Shown: piece by piece, positions 25,830 through 36,632 of the stretch
Position numbering within the stretch: position 1 is the stretch's first letter
Layout of the letters: each line of letters starts with the position of its first letter
Assembly: GCF_021608225.1 (NCBI RefSeq)
Contig: NZ_JAKIJS010000001.1
Span: forward strand, 1,984,001 to 2,048,000
Source of the DNA: Pseudalkalibacillus berkeleyi
GTDB lineage: Bacteria; Bacillota; Bacilli; Bacillales; Fictibacillaceae
Length of the DNA stretch: 64,000 bases
Direction: 5' to 3'
Made by a program: the position numbers and the translations under genes
The notes under the pieces: model-generated
Databases searched by the model: none
What the model saw: the letters and a program-made list of their open reading frames with translations, nothing else
Told to the model about the DNA's origin: nothing

Positions 25830-26783
25830 ATGGCAAATGCTGTATTGAAACTTAGCAATGAAGAAATTGAAAAGATAAAAAAATCCTATCAAGCATACAT
25901 ACAATCTAACGTTCCGCAAGGTGGACTATTCGTAGCCAAATTAACTGGCTGTACGGTAACTGCATATAAGTCCGGAAAGATATTATTTCAAGGCCCAGCT
26001 GCTGAACAAGAATCATCTCGTTGGTCTTCTGAACAAAATATCGTACCGAAAAAAAATAAGGACGCTAAGAAGCGAAAACAGCATGCTTTTCTCCCCCCTG
26101 ATCATGTATCATCGATGTCCATCATTGGTTCAGACGAAGTAGGGACTGGTGATTTCTTCGGACCAATCACTGTAGTAGCTGCATTTGTTTCTAAAGCGCA
26201 AATTCCACTCGTAAAAGAGCTTGGTGTCAAGGACTCTAAGTTAATGAAAGATCCACAAATTATCGAGATTGCAAAAAGCTTAATACAAACGATCCCTTAT
26301 AGCTTGATGGTTCTGCCTAATCCAAAGTACAACGCTCTTCAAGCTAAAGGGATGACCCAAGGCAAAATGAAAGCGATGCTCCATCAGCAAGCGATTGAAA
26401 AAGTGCTCGCTAAGCTTTCTAACGTAAATGAAGCAGAAGGTGTATTGATCGATCAATTTTGTGAACCTGAAATATTTTTCAGGCATACCGGCAGCAAACC
26501 GAGTACAAAACCGCCATTCTATTTTGATACGAAAGCAGAAGAAATTCATTTGTCAGTGGCTGCTGCATCAATCATCGCACGCTATGCATTTCTAAAAAAG
26601 ATGGATGAAATTTCTGAGCAAGCAGGTATGACCATTCCAAAAGGAGCTGGCCCGATCGTTGACCAAGCAGCTGCCAAAATCATTATGAAACATGATTTAG
26701 CATTCCTAAACAGTTTAAGTAAATCCCATTTTGCAAACACTCAAAAGGCGATGAAGCTAGTGAATCAAAAGCGTAAAGGTTAA
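25830..26783 (+). CDS. rnhC: Ribonuclease HIII
   Basis: 317 residues; cleaves RNA in RNA-DNA hybrids. The N-terminal TBP-like substrate-binding domain (about 1-85, VPQGGLFVAKLTGCTVTAYKS) is the mark of RNase HIII. The catalytic domain begins IIGSDEVGTGDFFGP with the first Asp/Glu pair; further acidic residues lie in GVKDSK, LIDQF and the C-terminal half. GAAGGTGA precedes the ATG. Plus-strand singleton, divergent from zapA. Confidence 0.95.
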   Translation: MANAVLKLSNEEIEKIKKSYQAYIQSNVPQGGLFVAKLTGCTVTAYKSGKILFQGPAAEQESSRWSSEQNIVPKKNKDAKKRKQHAFLPPDHVSSMSIIGSDEVGTGDFFGPITVVAAFVSKAQIPLVKELGVKDSKLMKDPQIIEIAKSLIQTIPYSLMVLPNPKYNALQAKGMTQGKMKAMLHQQAIEKVLAKLSNVNEAEGVLIDQFCEPEIFFRHTGSKPSTKPPFYFDTKAEEIHLSVAAASIIARYAFLKKMDEISEQAGMTIPKGAGPIVDQAAAKIIMKHDLAFLNSLSKSHFANTQKAMKLVNQKRKG

Positions 26784-26820
26784 GGTGCTTATACCTCGTT
26801 TCAAGTAGTAGGAGAACAGG

Positions 26821-26856
26821 AAAAGGGTAGACGACCTCAATGGCGTCTACCCTTTC
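26821..26856. terminator. Bidirectional terminator between rnhC and pheT
   Basis: Nine-bp perfect stem GGGTAGACG / CGTCTACCC with TTTCTT on the plus side and TTTTCC on the minus side. Confidence 0.85.
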
Positions 26857-26859
26857 TTA

Positions 26860-29292
26860 TTATCCTCTCATTGTTGCGTTAAATTGATCCTTCACATGTT
26901 CAATGACTTTATGGTGCACTTTTTCTACATCTTCATCAGTCAATGTTTTTTCTGGGTTGTAATAAGTCAATGAGTAAGCAACCGATTTCTTGCCTTCATC
27001 CATATGCTCACCTTCATAAAGGTCAAAGATGGACACATGCTTCAGCAACTCTCCACCAGCAGCCTTTATTCCCGTTTGAACATCACCAGCTTGAACATCT
27101 TGATCTAGAATCAATGCGATGTCTCGAGTAATGGATGGATATCGTGGTAACGCATTATAAATGACTGGAGGAACATCAGCATGAAACAGTTCATCAAGAT
27201 CCAGTTCAAATAAATACGTTTCTTTTACATCCCAGTCCTTTTGATCAGCAGGATGTAATTGTCCCACTACCCCGATTTGTTTGCCATCAAGAAGTAAAAT
27301 AGCGGTTCTACCTGGGTGGAACCCTTCACGTTTGGCTTGTTGATACTCCACTCGATCACTCAAACCAAGCTTCGCGAACAGACCATCCAATATACCTTTT
27401 ACAACATAAAAATCAACTTGTTTCTTTTCTTGTTGCCAAGGATGCGATCTCCATAAGCCAGAGAATGCTCCCGCTAGCTTCTGATGTTCTGTCGGCAATT
27501 CCTTAAGTTCAGTTTGTTCAGTTACGTATGTTGAACCTACTTCGAATATTGCCACATCATTCATTTGTCGGTTTTGATTGTATTGAACGACTTCTATAAG
27601 TTGTGGAAGAATCGTACGCCTTAATACTGCGCGTTCTTCACTCATCGGCATAGAAACCGAAACATATTCCAGCTTCCCATTTGTTTCTTTCCCACTATAT
27701 TGGTTTGCCTTTGACTTTGTCGTTAATGAGTAGGTAATGGCTTGATAAAGACCTGCTCCTTCTAGATAACGTCGAACAAGACGACGTTTTTTCTGAGCAG
27801 AATTTAACTCACCAGGAGTAGTTGATCCAACCGGAAGTGTCGCCGGAATTAAGTCATACCCATAAATACGTCCGATTTCTTCAATTAAATCCTCTTCTAA
27901 AGTGATGTCAGGACGTCGTGTTGGTATTTCAACATGGAAGACGTCACCTTCAACTTCATAAGAAAACCCGAGACGGTTGAAAATTTCAATAATGGCATCA
28001 TTATTGATAGATGTCCCTAATACTTTGTTTGCTCGAGATGCACTCACACTCACCTTGTAGCAATCAACATGACGAGGTCCGTCCTCAACGATTCCTTCTA
28101 AAACTTCACCACCTGCGATTTCTTCAAGTAATTGAGCCGCACGACTTGCTGCTTCAAACACCCGATTACGATCGATGCCTTTTTCAAAGCGAGTTGAAGA
28201 CTCACTTCGAAGTCCAAGATCTTTCGAAGCTTGACGAACAATCGATGGATTGAAGTAGGCAGATTCAAGTAAAACGGTCGTCGTTTGATCTGTTACTTCT
28301 GAATCAGCACCACCCATTACACCTGCTACTGCGACTGGAACGCTCCCATTTGTAATGACGAGGTGATCAGCTTCCAGTTTCCTCGTTTCATCATCTAACG
28401 TCACAATCTCTTCTCCAGAGGATGCACGACGAATGACAACCTCTTTCGATCCGAAACGATCATAATCAAATGCATGTAAAGGCTGGCCATATTCTATGAG
28501 CACATAGTTCGTTATATCAACCACGTTATTAATTGGACGAATGCCAGCAGCAATTAACCGACTTTGCATCCATTCAGGAGAAGGACCCACTTTAATATTC
28601 CGAATGATTCTTGCACCATAATAAGGGTTATCCTCTTGATCATCTATTTTTACAGTAATGTAGTCATTTGCAGAATCACTAACTTCTTTTATAGAAGGTT
28701 TGGCTAAGTTAAGTTCTTTATTAAGAACTGCTGAAACTTCATAAGCGACACCCATCATGTTCAGGCAATCTGCTCGGTTTGGTGTTAATCCTAACTCTAA
28801 AATATGATCATCTAAATTCAGAAGTGATAGAGCATCAACACCTACCTCTGCATCCTCAGCTAGGACATAAATGCCATCTGCAAATTCTTTTGGTACCATT
28901 TTAGAATCCACACCGAGTTCTTCTAATGAACATATCATTCCATGTGAAGCTTCACCACGGAGTTTTGCTTTCTTAATTTTGAAATTCCCTGGTAATACAG
29001 CCCCGACTTTTGCAACTGCCACCTTTTGTCCAGCAGCAACATTTGATGCCCCGCAAATAATTTGTACAGGTTCTTCTTCACCAATATTTACACTACAAAC
29101 ATTCAATTTATCAGCATTTGGGTGTTGTTCGCACGTTTCTACATGCCCTACAACAACTCCGGAAATCCCATCGTTTAAGGATTCTACTCCTTCAACTTCA
29201 ATTCCACTTTTCGTAATACGATCCGCCAAATCATTAGGCTGAACCCCATCAAGATCTACATAATCCTTTAACCAGTTATAGGATACTAACAT
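26860..29292 (-). CDS. pheT: Phenylalanyl-tRNA synthetase beta subunit
   Basis: 810-residue beta subunit of the alpha2-beta2 PheRS. Domains in order: N-terminal EMAP-like tRNA-binding domain (about 40-155, [20 protein letters not shown]), B3/B4 editing region with [20 protein letters not shown]5 domain with RRPDI, and the C-terminal FDX anticodon-binding domain ([16 protein letters not shown], about 715-810). AAGGAGTGAG precedes the ATG. Follows pheS by 44 bp and shares its T-box control. Confidence 0.97.
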   Translation of the reverse strand: MLVSYNWLKDYVDLDGVQPNDLADRITKSGIEVEGVESLNDGISGVVVGHVETCEQHPNADKLNVCSVNIGEEEPVQIICGASNVAAGQKVAVAKVGAVLPGNFKIKKAKLRGEASHGMICSLEELGVDSKMVPKEFADGIYVLAEDAEVGVDALSLLNLDDHILELGLTPNRADCLNMMGVAYEVSAVLNKELNLAKPSIKEVSDSANDYITVKIDDQEDNPYYGARIIRNIKVGPSPEWMQSRLIAAGIRPINNVVDITNYVLIEYGQPLHAFDYDRFGSKEVVIRRASSGEEIVTLDDETRKLEADHLVITNGSVPVAVAGVMGGADSEVTDQTTTVLLESAYFNPSIVRQASKDLGLRSESSTRFEKGIDRNRVFEAASRAAQLLEEIAGGEVLEGIVEDGPRHVDCYKVSVSASRANKVLGTSINNDAIIEIFNRLGFSYEVEGDVFHVEIPTRRPDITLEEDLIEEIGRIYGYDLIPATLPVGSTTPGELNSAQKKRRLVRRYLEGAGLYQAITYSLTTKSKANQYSGKETNGKLEYVSVSMPMSEERAVLRRTILPQLIEVVQYNQNRQMNDVAIFEVGSTYVTEQTELKELPTEHQKLAGAFSGLWRSHPWQQEKKQVDFYVVKGILDGLFAKLGLSDRVEYQQAKREGFHPGRTAILLLDGKQIGVVGQLHPADQKDWDVKETYLFELDLDELFHADVPPVIYNALPRYPSITRDIALILDQDVQAGDVQTGIKAAGGELLKHVSIFDLYEGEHMDEGKKSVAYSLTYYNPEKTLTDEDVEKVHHKVIEHVKDQFNATMRG

Positions 29293-29336
29293 TGTTTCTC
29301 ACTCCTTATATACTATGTTCAAACGAGAGTCGCACT

Positions 29337-30371
29337 TTAAGCCCGTTTAAATTGCTCTAAGAACCTAATATCATTCGCGTAAAAATGTCTGATATCATCT
29401 ATGCCGTACTTTAACATTGCAATTCGCTCTGGACCCATTCCAAATGCAAATCCAGTGTATTCTTTTGAATCGAACCCAGCCATTTCAAGTACGTTTGGAT
29501 GCACCATTCCGGCTCCTAATATTTCGATCCATCCTGTACGTTTACAAATAGAACAGCCCTTTCCATTACATTTAAAGCAAGATACATCTACCTCTACTGA
29601 AGGTTCTGTGAATGGGAAGAAGCTAGGACGTAGTCGGATTTCTCTTTCCTCACCGAATAATTTCTGAGCGAACATAGTGAGCGTCCCCTTTAAATCACTC
29701 ATTCGAACATCCTTATCAACGTACAAACCTTCAATTTGCATGAATTGATGGGAGTGAGTAGCATCATCTGTGTCTCGTCGGTATACCTTACCTGGGCTAA
29801 TAATCTTAACAGGTCCTTTTCCTTCATGCTTTTCCATTGTGCGAGCTTGAACTGGAGATGTTTGTGTACGAAGTAAAAGATCCTCAGTAATGAAAAATGA
29901 ATCCTGCATGTCTCGCGCTGGATGATTTTTCGGTAAGTTCAGTGCTTCAAAGTTATAATAATCCGTTTCGACTTCTGGACCTTCCGCAATCGTAAAGCCC
30001 ATCCCAATGAATAGATCTTCAATTTCTTCAACTACGGATGTTAATGGATGTGCATTCCCTTTACGTACAGGACTACCTGGGAGAGTCACATCAATGGTTT
30101 CACTACTGAGTTGCTGGTCCAAAGCTTCTCTTTCAAGTTGTTCTTGCTTTACTTCTACTTTTTTTGTAATGACTTCACGTACATCATTTGCAAGCTGACC
30201 CATTTTCGGACGTTCTTCAGCAGGTAGTTTCCCCATACCTCTCAACACTTCCGTAATTGGTCCCTTTTTACCTAAGTACTCAACACGAATATCTTGTAAC
30301 CCTTTTAGTGATTCTGCCTTTTCAATCTTTTCAACAGCTTCACTCTGCAAGCTCATTAATCGTTCTTGCAT
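29337..30371 (-). CDS. pheS: Phenylalanyl-tRNA synthetase alpha subunit
   Basis: 344-residue catalytic subunit. N-terminal coiled coil, then the class II core with motif 2 ([20 protein letters not shown]), the cysteine pairs [12 protein letters not shown], and motif 3 [18 protein letters not shown]. The GMGPER region with Ala in GFAFG is the phenylalanine pocket. GAAGGAGG precedes the ATG. Controlled by the T-box leader upstream. Confidence 0.97.
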   Translation of the reverse strand: MQERLMSLQSEAVEKIEKAESLKGLQDIRVEYLGKKGPITEVLRGMGKLPAEERPKMGQLANDVREVITKKVEVKQEQLEREALDQQLSSETIDVTLPGSPVRKGNAHPLTSVVEEIEDLFIGMGFTIAEGPEVETDYYNFEALNLPKNHPARDMQDSFFITEDLLLRTQTSPVQARTMEKHEGKGPVKIISPGKVYRRDTDDATHSHQFMQIEGLYVDKDVRMSDLKGTLTMFAQKLFGEEREIRLRPSFFPFTEPSVEVDVSCFKCNGKGCSICKRTGWIEILGAGMVHPNVLEMAGFDSKEYTGFAFGMGPERIAMLKYGIDDIRHFYANDIRFLEQFKRA

Positions 30372-30552
30372 AACAGTTCCTCCTTCAACATTCTAAATAA
30401 TGGCATTCAAATTTTTTTCTATAGAAAATTTCAAAAACTACAATCAATAAATCCGCATTAACCGACGGATTCTTCGTCGAGGTTTAACATAACATCATCG
30501 AATCAACGGAAAATGTGTGGACCAAAGGAGAGCAAAAGTGTTTTGAAACCAA

Positions 30553-30770
30553 AAAGAACCCCCATCCCACAAAGGGACGAAGGTTCGCGATACCACCCTA
30601 ATTAACAATAATAAATAACATCATTGTTCACTCAATATACGTAACGGCATAACCGGCACAATCTTAGCTCATCAAAAAATGACCAGTGTTCGAAAGGCAA
30701 CTCCGGGCTGAATTCCATTACTGCAACCATAAACATGCTCTCAGTCTTTGACATGTTCTCCCTAAATGGC
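30553..30770 (-). promoter_or_regulatory. T-box leader (Phe) upstream of pheST
   Basis: The T-box core AGGGTGGTATCGCG lies at 30599-30586 on the minus strand, followed by an antiterminator/terminator switch ending in GGGTTCTTTTT. Upstream, the Stem I region contains a TTC codon in GGAATTCAGC (30712-30710), a Phe specifier. Uncharged tRNA-Phe should stabilise the antiterminator and switch on pheST. The 500-bp gap between pheS and the methyltransferase holds this leader and its promoter. Confidence 0.93.
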
Positions 30771-30834
30771 GAAAATAATGTACTACTTCCCATCATCGTT
30801 ATTCACAACATATATAATTGTTATCTACTACTGT

Positions 30835-30863
30835 ATTATAAAAGTTCCCATCCGTTCATGCAA
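30835..30863 (-). promoter_or_regulatory. Promoter of the pheST leader
   Basis: Minus strand TTGCAT, 17-bp spacer, perfect TATAAT, just upstream of the T-box. Confidence 0.65.
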
Positions 30864-30874
30864 CTATTATAAGC

Positions 30875-31636
30875 CTATTCCTGCAGCTTTAAACCATAAA
30901 GTAAAATACCTGCAGCAACTGCTACATTCAACGATTCTGCATTTCCATAAATCGGAACATACAAATTTTGATCCGTCTGTTCTAATAACTCAGACTGAAC
31001 ACCTTTCGCTTCGTTACCAAAAAGAATCGCATAGCTGCCATCAGGTTTTTCAGACGTATATGGAATCCCACCTTCCAAGGCTGTTCCATATACTTTTACT
31101 CCCTCTTCCTTCAAACGAGGAATCCAGTTTTTTAAGTCACCTTTAATAACAGGTAAGTGAAAAATCGATCCTTGTGTTGAACGGAGCACCTTACTGTTGA
31201 ATAGATCTACCGTTCCTTCACCGAGAATCACGGCATCTACACCAGCACTATCACCCGTCCGGATAATCGTCCCTAAATTCCCTGGGTCCTGAATGCCATC
31301 AATGAGTATGTACGTACCATTCTTATTTAGGGTCAAATCTTGTTTTTGAAACTTAACAATGGCGACGATCCCTTGGGGCGTTTCTGTTTCAGTTAATTCC
31401 TTGATTACTTCATCGTTCGTCAACCAAGTTGTCACATTCCCCGTATGCCATTCACTAGGAATACGGAACGTTTCTTCAATAATTAAATCTGTTACTTCAG
31501 CATGATGTTGTAGGGCTTCTTCTATAAGGTGTGGCCCTTCTATAATGAAAGATCCTGCTTTTTCTCTACCTTTTCGATTTTTAAGCTTTTTCCACTCTTT
31601 AACCCGACCATTTTTCGGAGAGGTAATTCGATTCAT
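30875..31636 (-). CDS. TrmH/SpoU-family RNA 2'-O-methyltransferase (YsgA-like)
   Basis: 253 residues; SPOUT-fold methyltransferase acting on rRNA or tRNA. The N-terminal substrate-binding part (FIIEGPHLIEEAL) is followed by the knotted catalytic part with motif 1 (DGIQDPGNLGTIIRTGDSAG), motif 2 (LFGNEAKGV) and motif 3 (VPIYGNAESLNVAVAAGILLY). The ATG at 31636 has GAAGGA nine bases upstream; an ATG three codons earlier touches the site and is less likely. B. subtilis YsgA is at this position; the exact target nucleotide is not determined here. Confidence 0.9.
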   Translation of the reverse strand: MNRITSPKNGRVKEWKKLKNRKGREKAGSFIIEGPHLIEEALQHHAEVTDLIIEETFRIPSEWHTGNVTTWLTNDEVIKELTETETPQGIVAIVKFQKQDLTLNKNGTYILIDGIQDPGNLGTIIRTGDSAGVDAVILGEGTVDLFNSKVLRSTQGSIFHLPVIKGDLKNWIPRLKEEGVKVYGTALEGGIPYTSEKPDGSYAILFGNEAKGVQSELLEQTDQNLYVPIYGNAESLNVAVAAGILLYGLKLQE

Positions 31637-31801
31637 TCTCTTCATTCCTTCAATAAATAGTCCATTCCATTGTGTAATCGGTGGAATAATAATGCTATTA
31701 TACGTGAATTTCATACATAATCCAATGATACTGGATAAAAACTATCAACATACAAATGCTATGAGCAATACTCCAATTTCAAATAACGAGGTGAACGAGA
31801 A

Positions 31802-32008
31802 ATGGATTTGAACTTAAGAAAAGCAGTATTGGCTAATGTTACTGGTAACAGTACAGACGAATTACAAAATACGATCATGGAAGCAATCAATAGCGGTGAA
31901 GAGAAGATGCTACCTGGCCTAGGTGTTTTGTTTGAAGTCATCTGGGAAAACTCAAATGATCAAGAAAAGAACGAACTCTTAGCAACACTATCTGAAGGAC
32001 TTCAATAA
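31802..32008 (+). CDS. sspI: Small acid-soluble spore protein I
   Basis: 68 residues, nearly the same as B. subtilis Ssp[17 protein letters not shown] and [20 protein letters not shown] minor SASP of the spore core, expressed in the forespore under sigma-G. GAGGTGA precedes the ATG. It indicates an endospore former. I could not assign a convincing sigma-G promoter. Confidence 0.95.
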   Translation: MDLNLRKAVLANVTGNSTDELQNTIMEAINSGEEKMLPGLGVLFEVIWENSNDQEKNELLATLSEGLQ

Positions 32009-32037
32009 TCACTACTTAAAATCTCCATTAACATTAA

Positions 32038-32093
32038 GAGGGGCTGTCTAGAAAGTCAGTGAAAACTGACCTTCTGACAACCCCTTTTTGTTT
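32038..32093 (+). terminator. Terminator of sspI
   Basis: Interrupted stem starting AGGGGCTGTC and closing CTGACAACCCCT, followed by TTTTTG; also T-poor on the other side, so it mainly serves the plus strand. Confidence 0.7.
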
Positions 32094-32107
32094 AACGCAA
32101 TTCTGCT

Positions 32108-33193
32108 TTAACAATTGATAATACTGTCGACTTTTTTCTGATCAAGACCTTTGATGATTTCTACCATCAATCTAACTGTATTTTCATAATCGTCTCGATG
32201 TATCATTGATGCATGTGTGTGGAGATAACGTGTAGCAATAGTGATTGATACAGCTGGCACTCCGTCGTGACTGATGTGGATATTTCCGGCATCCGTTCCA
32301 CCGCCAGCCGTTGTGTCAATTTGATATGGAATGTTGTTTTTCTCCGCTACCTCAAGCACATAATCTCTTAAACCTCGGTGGGCGATTGTCCTTGCATCAT
32401 AAATAATAATTTGTGGACCTTCACCAAGTACTGATAACGCATCCCGATCGGTCACACCAGGAGTGTCTCCCGGGATACCTGTATCAACCGCTATAGCTAA
32501 ATCTGGATTGATCGCATTCGCTGCCGTTTTCGCCCCTCTTAAACCAACCTCTTCTTGTACTGTACCAACACCATATACAGTGTTTGGATGTTTAATTTTC
32601 TTCAGGTGTTTAAACGTGTCAATAACGATCGCACAGCCAATCCGATTATCAAACGCTTTTGCAAGCAGCATTTTTGGGTTACTCATAACAGTAAATTCGA
32701 AATAAGGTATGACCGAATCTCCTGGTTTAACACCAATCTCCATTGCATTTTCTTTACTTGAAGCCCCAATATCAATATACATGTCTTTAATTGGAACAGG
32801 CTTTTTCCTAGCTTCTGGACTAAGTATGTGTGGTGGTTTTGAACCGATCACACCTATTACATCGCCAGCCTTTGTTTTTATCGTTACACGTTGAGCAAGC
32901 AAGACTTGACCCCACCATCCACCAACCGTTTGAAAACGAAGGAATCCCTTGTCGTCTATTCTTGTTACCATGAAGCCAACTTCATCAAGGTGTCCTGCTA
33001 TCATAATACTAGGACCAGACTTCGGACCTTTTTTCTTAGCAATTAGGCTACCTAAATTATCACAATAAACTTCGTCGGCATATGGTTGAATATAATTTCG
33101 CATGATTTCCCGCGGTTCACCTTCATCGCCAGGTATTCCTTTCGCATCGGTTAACTCTTTAAGCATGGTAAGCGTCTCGTCTAATGTCTTCAT
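32108..33193 (-). CDS. ysdC: M42 family metallopeptidase (YsdC-like aminopeptidase)
   Basis: 361-residue cytosolic aminopeptidase of the glutamyl aminopeptidase/endoglucanase (M42) family. Dinuclear metal ligands are visible in [49 protein letters not shown] and the final [10 protein letters not shown]. It acts as a large oligomer in the family. AGGAGG precedes the ATG. B. subtilis ysdC lies at the same place near rplT. Confidence 0.9.
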   Translation of the reverse strand: MKTLDETLTMLKELTDAKGIPGDEGEPREIMRNYIQPYADEVYCDNLGSLIAKKKGPKSGPSIMIAGHLDEVGFMVTRIDDKGFLRFQTVGGWWGQVLLAQRVTIKTKAGDVIGVIGSKPPHILSPEARKKPVPIKDMYIDIGASSKENAMEIGVKPGDSVIPYFEFTVMSNPKMLLAKAFDNRIGCAIVIDTFKHLKKIKHPNTVYGVGTVQEEVGLRGAKTAANAINPDLAIAVDTGIPGDTPGVTDRDALSVLGEGPQIIIYDARTIAHRGLRDYVLEVAEKNNIPYQIDTTAGGGTDAGNIHISHDGVPAVSITIATRYLHTHASMIHRDDYENTVRLMVEIIKGLDQKKVDSIINC

Positions 33194-33223
33194 GTAAGAT
33201 CCTCCTGATGTTTGAACGTAATG

Positions 33224-33724
33224 TTAATACCCTTGGTCTTGTCGAGTATGGTTCACTTCGTTCTTTGATAAATATGCGTGATTCACTTCTTCTGCTGTGA
33301 ATCCTAATAATCGTCCAATCATCAGATAGTCTTCCATTAAAGTAACGTAATTATTGACGTCATTGCGATTGTTTTTTAGTATCGTAAGATCTTCATAAAC
33401 TTTGAGGAATGCATCCACTAAGCTTTCTTGTATTAACTCTGGTACTTGCATTTGCTTTGGAACATCATAAGGTAGGATGATACCAAGAGAAAGCAGGAAA
33501 TGCAGGCCATCCACGAACTCTTCAAGAATGACTTCTTTATCGGATGGAGCTTTTGAACTCCAGAATTTAAAGCATCTTGTTTCATTTGCAAGCTCTCCGA
33601 CTTCCACTTGTAGCGCAAGTATTTTCTTATCAATTAAGTCTTCATTTTCAAGACCTCGATCTCGTTCGATACGGCGATCAAGCTCGTTTTGCATCTCAAA
33701 TAGTGATTGTAACTGTAAATTCAT
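33224..33724 (-). CDS. Dimeric dUTPase (dUTPase_2, all-alpha NTP pyrophosphatase)
   Basis: 166 residues; hydrolyses dUTP to dUMP and pyrophosphate, keeping uracil out of DNA. The MazG-like helical motif EVGELANETRCFKFWS followed by ILEEFVDGLHFLLSLG provides the ExxE and ExxD metal ligands. The ATG at 33724 is preceded by AAAGGGG; the longer frame upstream has no site. Thirty bp upstream of the M42 gene, likely the same transcript. Confidence 0.88.
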   Translation of the reverse strand: MNLQLQSLFEMQNELDRRIERDRGLENEDLIDKKILALQVEVGELANETRCFKFWSSKAPSDKEVILEEFVDGLHFLLSLGIILPYDVPKQMQVPELIQESLVDAFLKVYEDLTILKNNRNDVNNYVTLMEDYLMIGRLLGFTAEEVNHAYLSKNEVNHTRQDQGY

Positions 33725-33869
33725 TTTGCATCCCCTTTCCAATTCAGCTCTACAAAAGTATATCAATGTTTGAAGCGATTCGAAAATCAGATGTTTCAAT
33801 GAAAAAAAGACCAAGTATATTACTTGATCTTGTTATGTCTTAAAAAATCTGATATTAAGGAAAACAGGG

Positions 33870-34442
33870 TTATCTAGCCTCTGCAAAGAAATCCTGCCAT
33901 TTATAAACCCACTCTTTTTTCCTCAAGGTGTAAAATAATACTGCCAGAATGAACAGGATTGAAATCATCCAATTAACTGTGAGTTGATTGAGCCAATTCC
34001 CTAATGAAGTATACACAAGTGCAAGAGGGACATTCGTAAATAAAGATACTTTTGTATATTCTTTAAAATTCCGAGTGATTTCTATTAAGCAAAGCGAAAT
34101 GAGATGAAAGTGTAGAAATGGTACTAGACGAAGGATTGTAATTTGACCTACTGACAACGCCGAACGTTTTCCAAACCATCTTTCCTTCAAACTCATGAAT
34201 CTGCTGTAGGATTTCGGAATCGATTTCACTAAAAAATAAAAATACAGACTGACGAGGGTAATGCCAATCAAAGAATAGATCGTACCGAACACGGCCCCGA
34301 ACACAACGCCGCCCAAGATACAAATGAAACCAACTGGTATAAACAAAAATTGCCTGAGTATATGCAGGAATATAAATAGGATTGGAGCTAATGCACCGCT
34401 CTGACCAAGCCATTGGATGAGTTGCATCGCATGCTGTTCCAT
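33870..34442 (-). CDS. TVP38/TMEM64 family membrane protein
   Basis: 190 residues with five or six membrane helices; SNARE-associated/VTT (DedA-related) domain. FIPVGFICILGGVVFGAVFGTIYSLIG is shown in part by ILGGVVFGAVFGTIYS, and RLVPFLHFHLISL is the second re-entrant segment. DedA/VTT proteins are linked to lipid scrambling or envelope homeostasis. GGGGGGAT precedes the ATG. No closer functional call is possible. Confidence 0.8.
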   Translation of the reverse strand: MEQHAMQLIQWLGQSGALAPILFIFLHILRQFLFIPVGFICILGGVVFGAVFGTIYSLIGITLVSLYFYFLVKSIPKSYSRFMSLKERWFGKRSALSVGQITILRLVPFLHFHLISLCLIEITRNFKEYTKVSLFTNVPLALVYTSLGNWLNQLTVNWMISILFILAVLFYTLRKKEWVYKWQDFFAEAR

Positions 34443-34482
34443 CTACATCCCCCCGTATACTATCCATATGAATTAAGCGGCT

Positions 34483-34743
34483 TTAATAGACGTACCAATA
34501 GAGAATGCCAATTGCTTGGAATGCAATGATCATCGGTACACCATATTTAAAAGAAGCATGTTTCGTCTTATGGCGGAACATACGCATGCCAAGGAAAATC
34601 CCAACCGCTCCACCTATGATCGCGACAATCCATAAATGCCCTTCTGAAATTCTCCATTGCTGTCGTTGTGCTTTTCTCTTATCAACAAACATTATGATAA
34701 TGCCATATAGATTTAGAACGATTAGTACAGAAAGTAAGATCAT
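34483..34743 (-). CDS. ysdA: DUF1294 family small membrane protein (YsdA-like)
   Basis: 86 residues with three hydrophobic helices. Family features are the FVDKRKAQRQQWRISE loop after helix 1, IGGAVGIFLGMRMFRHKTKH, and a final helix. In B. subtilis ysdA follows rplT closely. No biochemical role is established. AAAGGGAAAAG lies before the ATG. Confidence 0.85.
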   Translation of the reverse strand: MILLSVLIVLNLYGIIIMFVDKRKAQRQQWRISEGHLWIVAIIGGAVGIFLGMRMFRHKTKHASFKYGVPMIIAFQAIGILYWYVY

Positions 34744-34908
34744 CTTTTCCCTTTCCTTTTCTTTGCATTTGATTTTCTTGTGAATGGAATCGCGCTAGCT
34801 GGCTGGTTTACGAAACCATTATATATATTTCAAGTATCGAGGACTTCTTTCTATCCGCCATATACTGCTTTCCGGGTATTGCGGATCGTAAGGTCCCTTT
34901 TTTATATG

Positions 34909-34937
34909 TAAAAAAAGGGGTGACTAATAGTCACCCC
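34909..34937 (-). terminator. Terminator of the infC-rpmI-rplT operon
   Basis: GGGGTGA / TCACCCC stem, seven-base loop, then seven T on the minus strand, directly after rplT. Confidence 0.9.
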
Positions 34938-34944
34938 TTCTCAT

Positions 34945-35304
34945 TTATGCTTTTAGGCTATCTTTAGCTTTGCTTGCTAGTTCAGCAAATGCTTTTTCGT
35001 CGTTGACTGCAAGATCAGCAAGCATCTTACGGTTAACGTCGATTCCAGCTTGCTTCAATCCGTGCATCATGCGGCTGTAAGAAATTCCATTCATACGAGC
35101 TGCAGCATTGATGCGTGTAATCCACAATTTGCGGAAGTCACGTTTCTTTTGACGACGGTCACGGTACGCGTAACGTAGTGATTTGAAGACTTGTTGTTGT
35201 GCAACTTTAAATAATTTATGTTTAGCACCAAAATAACCTTTTGCTAATTTTAATACGCGCTTACGACGACGGCGCGTTACATAGCCACCTTTTACTCTTG
35301 GCAT
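34945..35304 (-). CDS. rplT: 50S ribosomal protein L20
   Basis: 119 residues; binds 23S rRNA early in large-subunit assembly, and in B. subtilis represses its own operon by binding the leader. [20 protein letters not shown] and [20 protein letters not shown] are hallmark parts. GGAGGG precedes the ATG. Last gene of infC-rpmI-rplT. Confidence 0.98.
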   Translation of the reverse strand: MPRVKGGYVTRRRRKRVLKLAKGYFGAKHKLFKVAQQQVFKSLRYAYRDRRQKKRDFRKLWITRINAAARMNGISYSRMMHGLKQAGIDVNRKMLADLAVNDEKAFAELASKAKDSLKA

Positions 35305-35395
35305 TGTAATCCCTCCTGATTTTTATCTCTATAAAAGATATATAATTCGATTCTGTCCAAAGAAATCAATTAGACTTTTTGAACAGCTTAATAAT

Positions 35396-35584
35396 TTAGA
35401 TCATGTCTTTGATACGCTTGTAATCTCCACTTGATACAAGGGCAGACTTACGAAGCTTACGCTTTTGCTTTTGAGATTTGTTACGGAACATGTGGCTAGT
35501 GAATGCGTGTGCACGCTTCAACTTTCCAGATCCAGTTTTCTTAAAACGCTTAGCAGTCCCTTTATGAGATTTCATTTTAGGCAT
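35396..35584 (-). CDS. rpmI: 50S ribosomal protein L35
   Basis: 62 residues, very basic: [20 protein letters not shown] and [11 protein letters not shown]. It ends about four residues earlier than the usual 66-residue Bacillus form (no DNLK-like tail), which affects only the flexible C-terminus. AAGGAGG precedes the ATG. Confidence 0.97.
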   Translation of the reverse strand: MPKMKSHKGTAKRFKKTGSGKLKRAHAFTSHMFRNKSQKQKRKLRKSALVSSGDYKRIKDMI

Positions 35585-35650
35585 AGTAAAGTTCCTCCTT
35601 ATGAATACTTGTACATCCTTTTTCCAAATCAGTCATAACAGTAAAACGAA

Positions 35651-36172
35651 TTACTGTTGTTCAGCAAGTGGAGCAAGGATTAAAAACATACTACGACCTT
35701 CCATCTTCGGTTTGGATTCAATCGTACCAAACTCTTCACACTCTTTTGCCATTCGCATGAGTACGTCACGTCCGAGTTCAGAGTGAGTAATCGCACGACC
35801 GCGGAAGCGGATGGAAGCTTTTACTTTGTTTCCTTTTTCAAGAAACTTCTTCGCATTTCGAAGCTTTGTATTGAAATCGTGTTCTTCAATATTCGGACTC
35901 AGACGAACTTCCTTCGTCGTAATCGTTTTTTGATTCTTACGCGCTTCTTTTTCTTTCTTTTGTTGCTCATAACGGTACTTACCGTAGTCCATAATCCGGC
36001 ATACCGGCGGTTTTGCGTTAGGGGCAACAAGAACAAGATCAAGGTTTGCGTTTTGTGCAATTTCAAGTGCTTCTTGACGAGTTTTCACACCAATTTGATC
36101 TCCATTGGCGCCAATTAGGCGTACTTCGCGAGCGCGAATGCCATCGTTGACCATCATGTCCTTACTAATAAT
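35651..36172 (-). CDS. infC: Translation initiation factor IF-3 with AUU start codon
   Basis: 173 residues; binds the 30S subunit and proofreads the initiator codon. Conserved parts: [40 protein letters not shown] and [15 protein letters not shown]. The start is inferred as ATT at 36172, six bases after GGAGG; this gives [10 protein letters not shown], the same N-terminus as B. subtilis IF-3. No ATG with a ribosome site exists before residue 6. Rare AUU starts let IF-3 repress its own translation. First gene of the operon behind an L20-type leader. Confidence 0.95.
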   Translation of the reverse strand: MISKDMMVNDGIRAREVRLIGANGDQIGVKTRQEALEIAQNANLDLVLVAPNAKPPVCRIMDYGKYRYEQQKKEKEARKNQKTITTKEVRLSPNIEEHDFNTKLRNAKKFLEKGNKVKASIRFRGRAITHSELGRDVLMRMAKECEEFGTIESKPKMEGRSMFLILAPLAEQQ

Positions 36173-36224
36173 GAGCCACCTCCATCGATTTTTACAACCT
36201 AATATCATCTTGTAAATGCAAATC

Positions 36225-36390
36225 TATTTTTTTGTTTCAAATAGAAAAAGCGTCGGCGCATACTACACCCACACTGAAATACCGATTTCGTAAAAAATCT
36301 AGTCATCATACCTACCGGCTGCACATTCATGCGCCAATCAGGTGAGAAGCGGGTGCTTCTGCTTTCTATACAAGAATATTTGATTATCAC
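36225..36390 (-). promoter_or_regulatory. L20-type leader of the infC-rpmI-rplT operon
   Basis: The minus-strand leader contains ACCCGCTTCTCACCTG, which I recognise as the conserved core of the Firmicutes L20 leader. GGCGCAT and ATGCGCC further down pair to form a terminator stem followed by a T-run (GACGCTTTTTC). L20 binding is expected to favour termination. Together with the promoter it fills the region upstream of infC. Confidence 0.8.
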
Positions 36391-36397
36391 ATTAGAA

Positions 36398-36426
36398 TCA
36401 TAGCATCGATGCTGTTCACATGTCAA
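36398..36426 (-). promoter_or_regulatory. Sigma-A promoter of the infC operon
   Basis: Minus strand TTGACA, exactly 17 bp, TATGAT: near-consensus and directly ahead of the L20-type leader. Confidence 0.85.
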
Positions 36427-36632
36427 GTTAAGACCTGTGTAACATTCAACTTTTATAGCATATCTCATCTTTTGAACAAATTCAAGAAGAATTTTTATTA
36501 ACTAAAGTTTTACGAACAGAGTTGGACGTGTATCAGGTTCATTTTTATTGACAGTTCGAGCCTTATTATTTAGCTTCAAGTAAAAAATCTTCTGATTGGC
36601 CTTTGATTCGGGTCGTCTTAGGGAAGTTCGTT

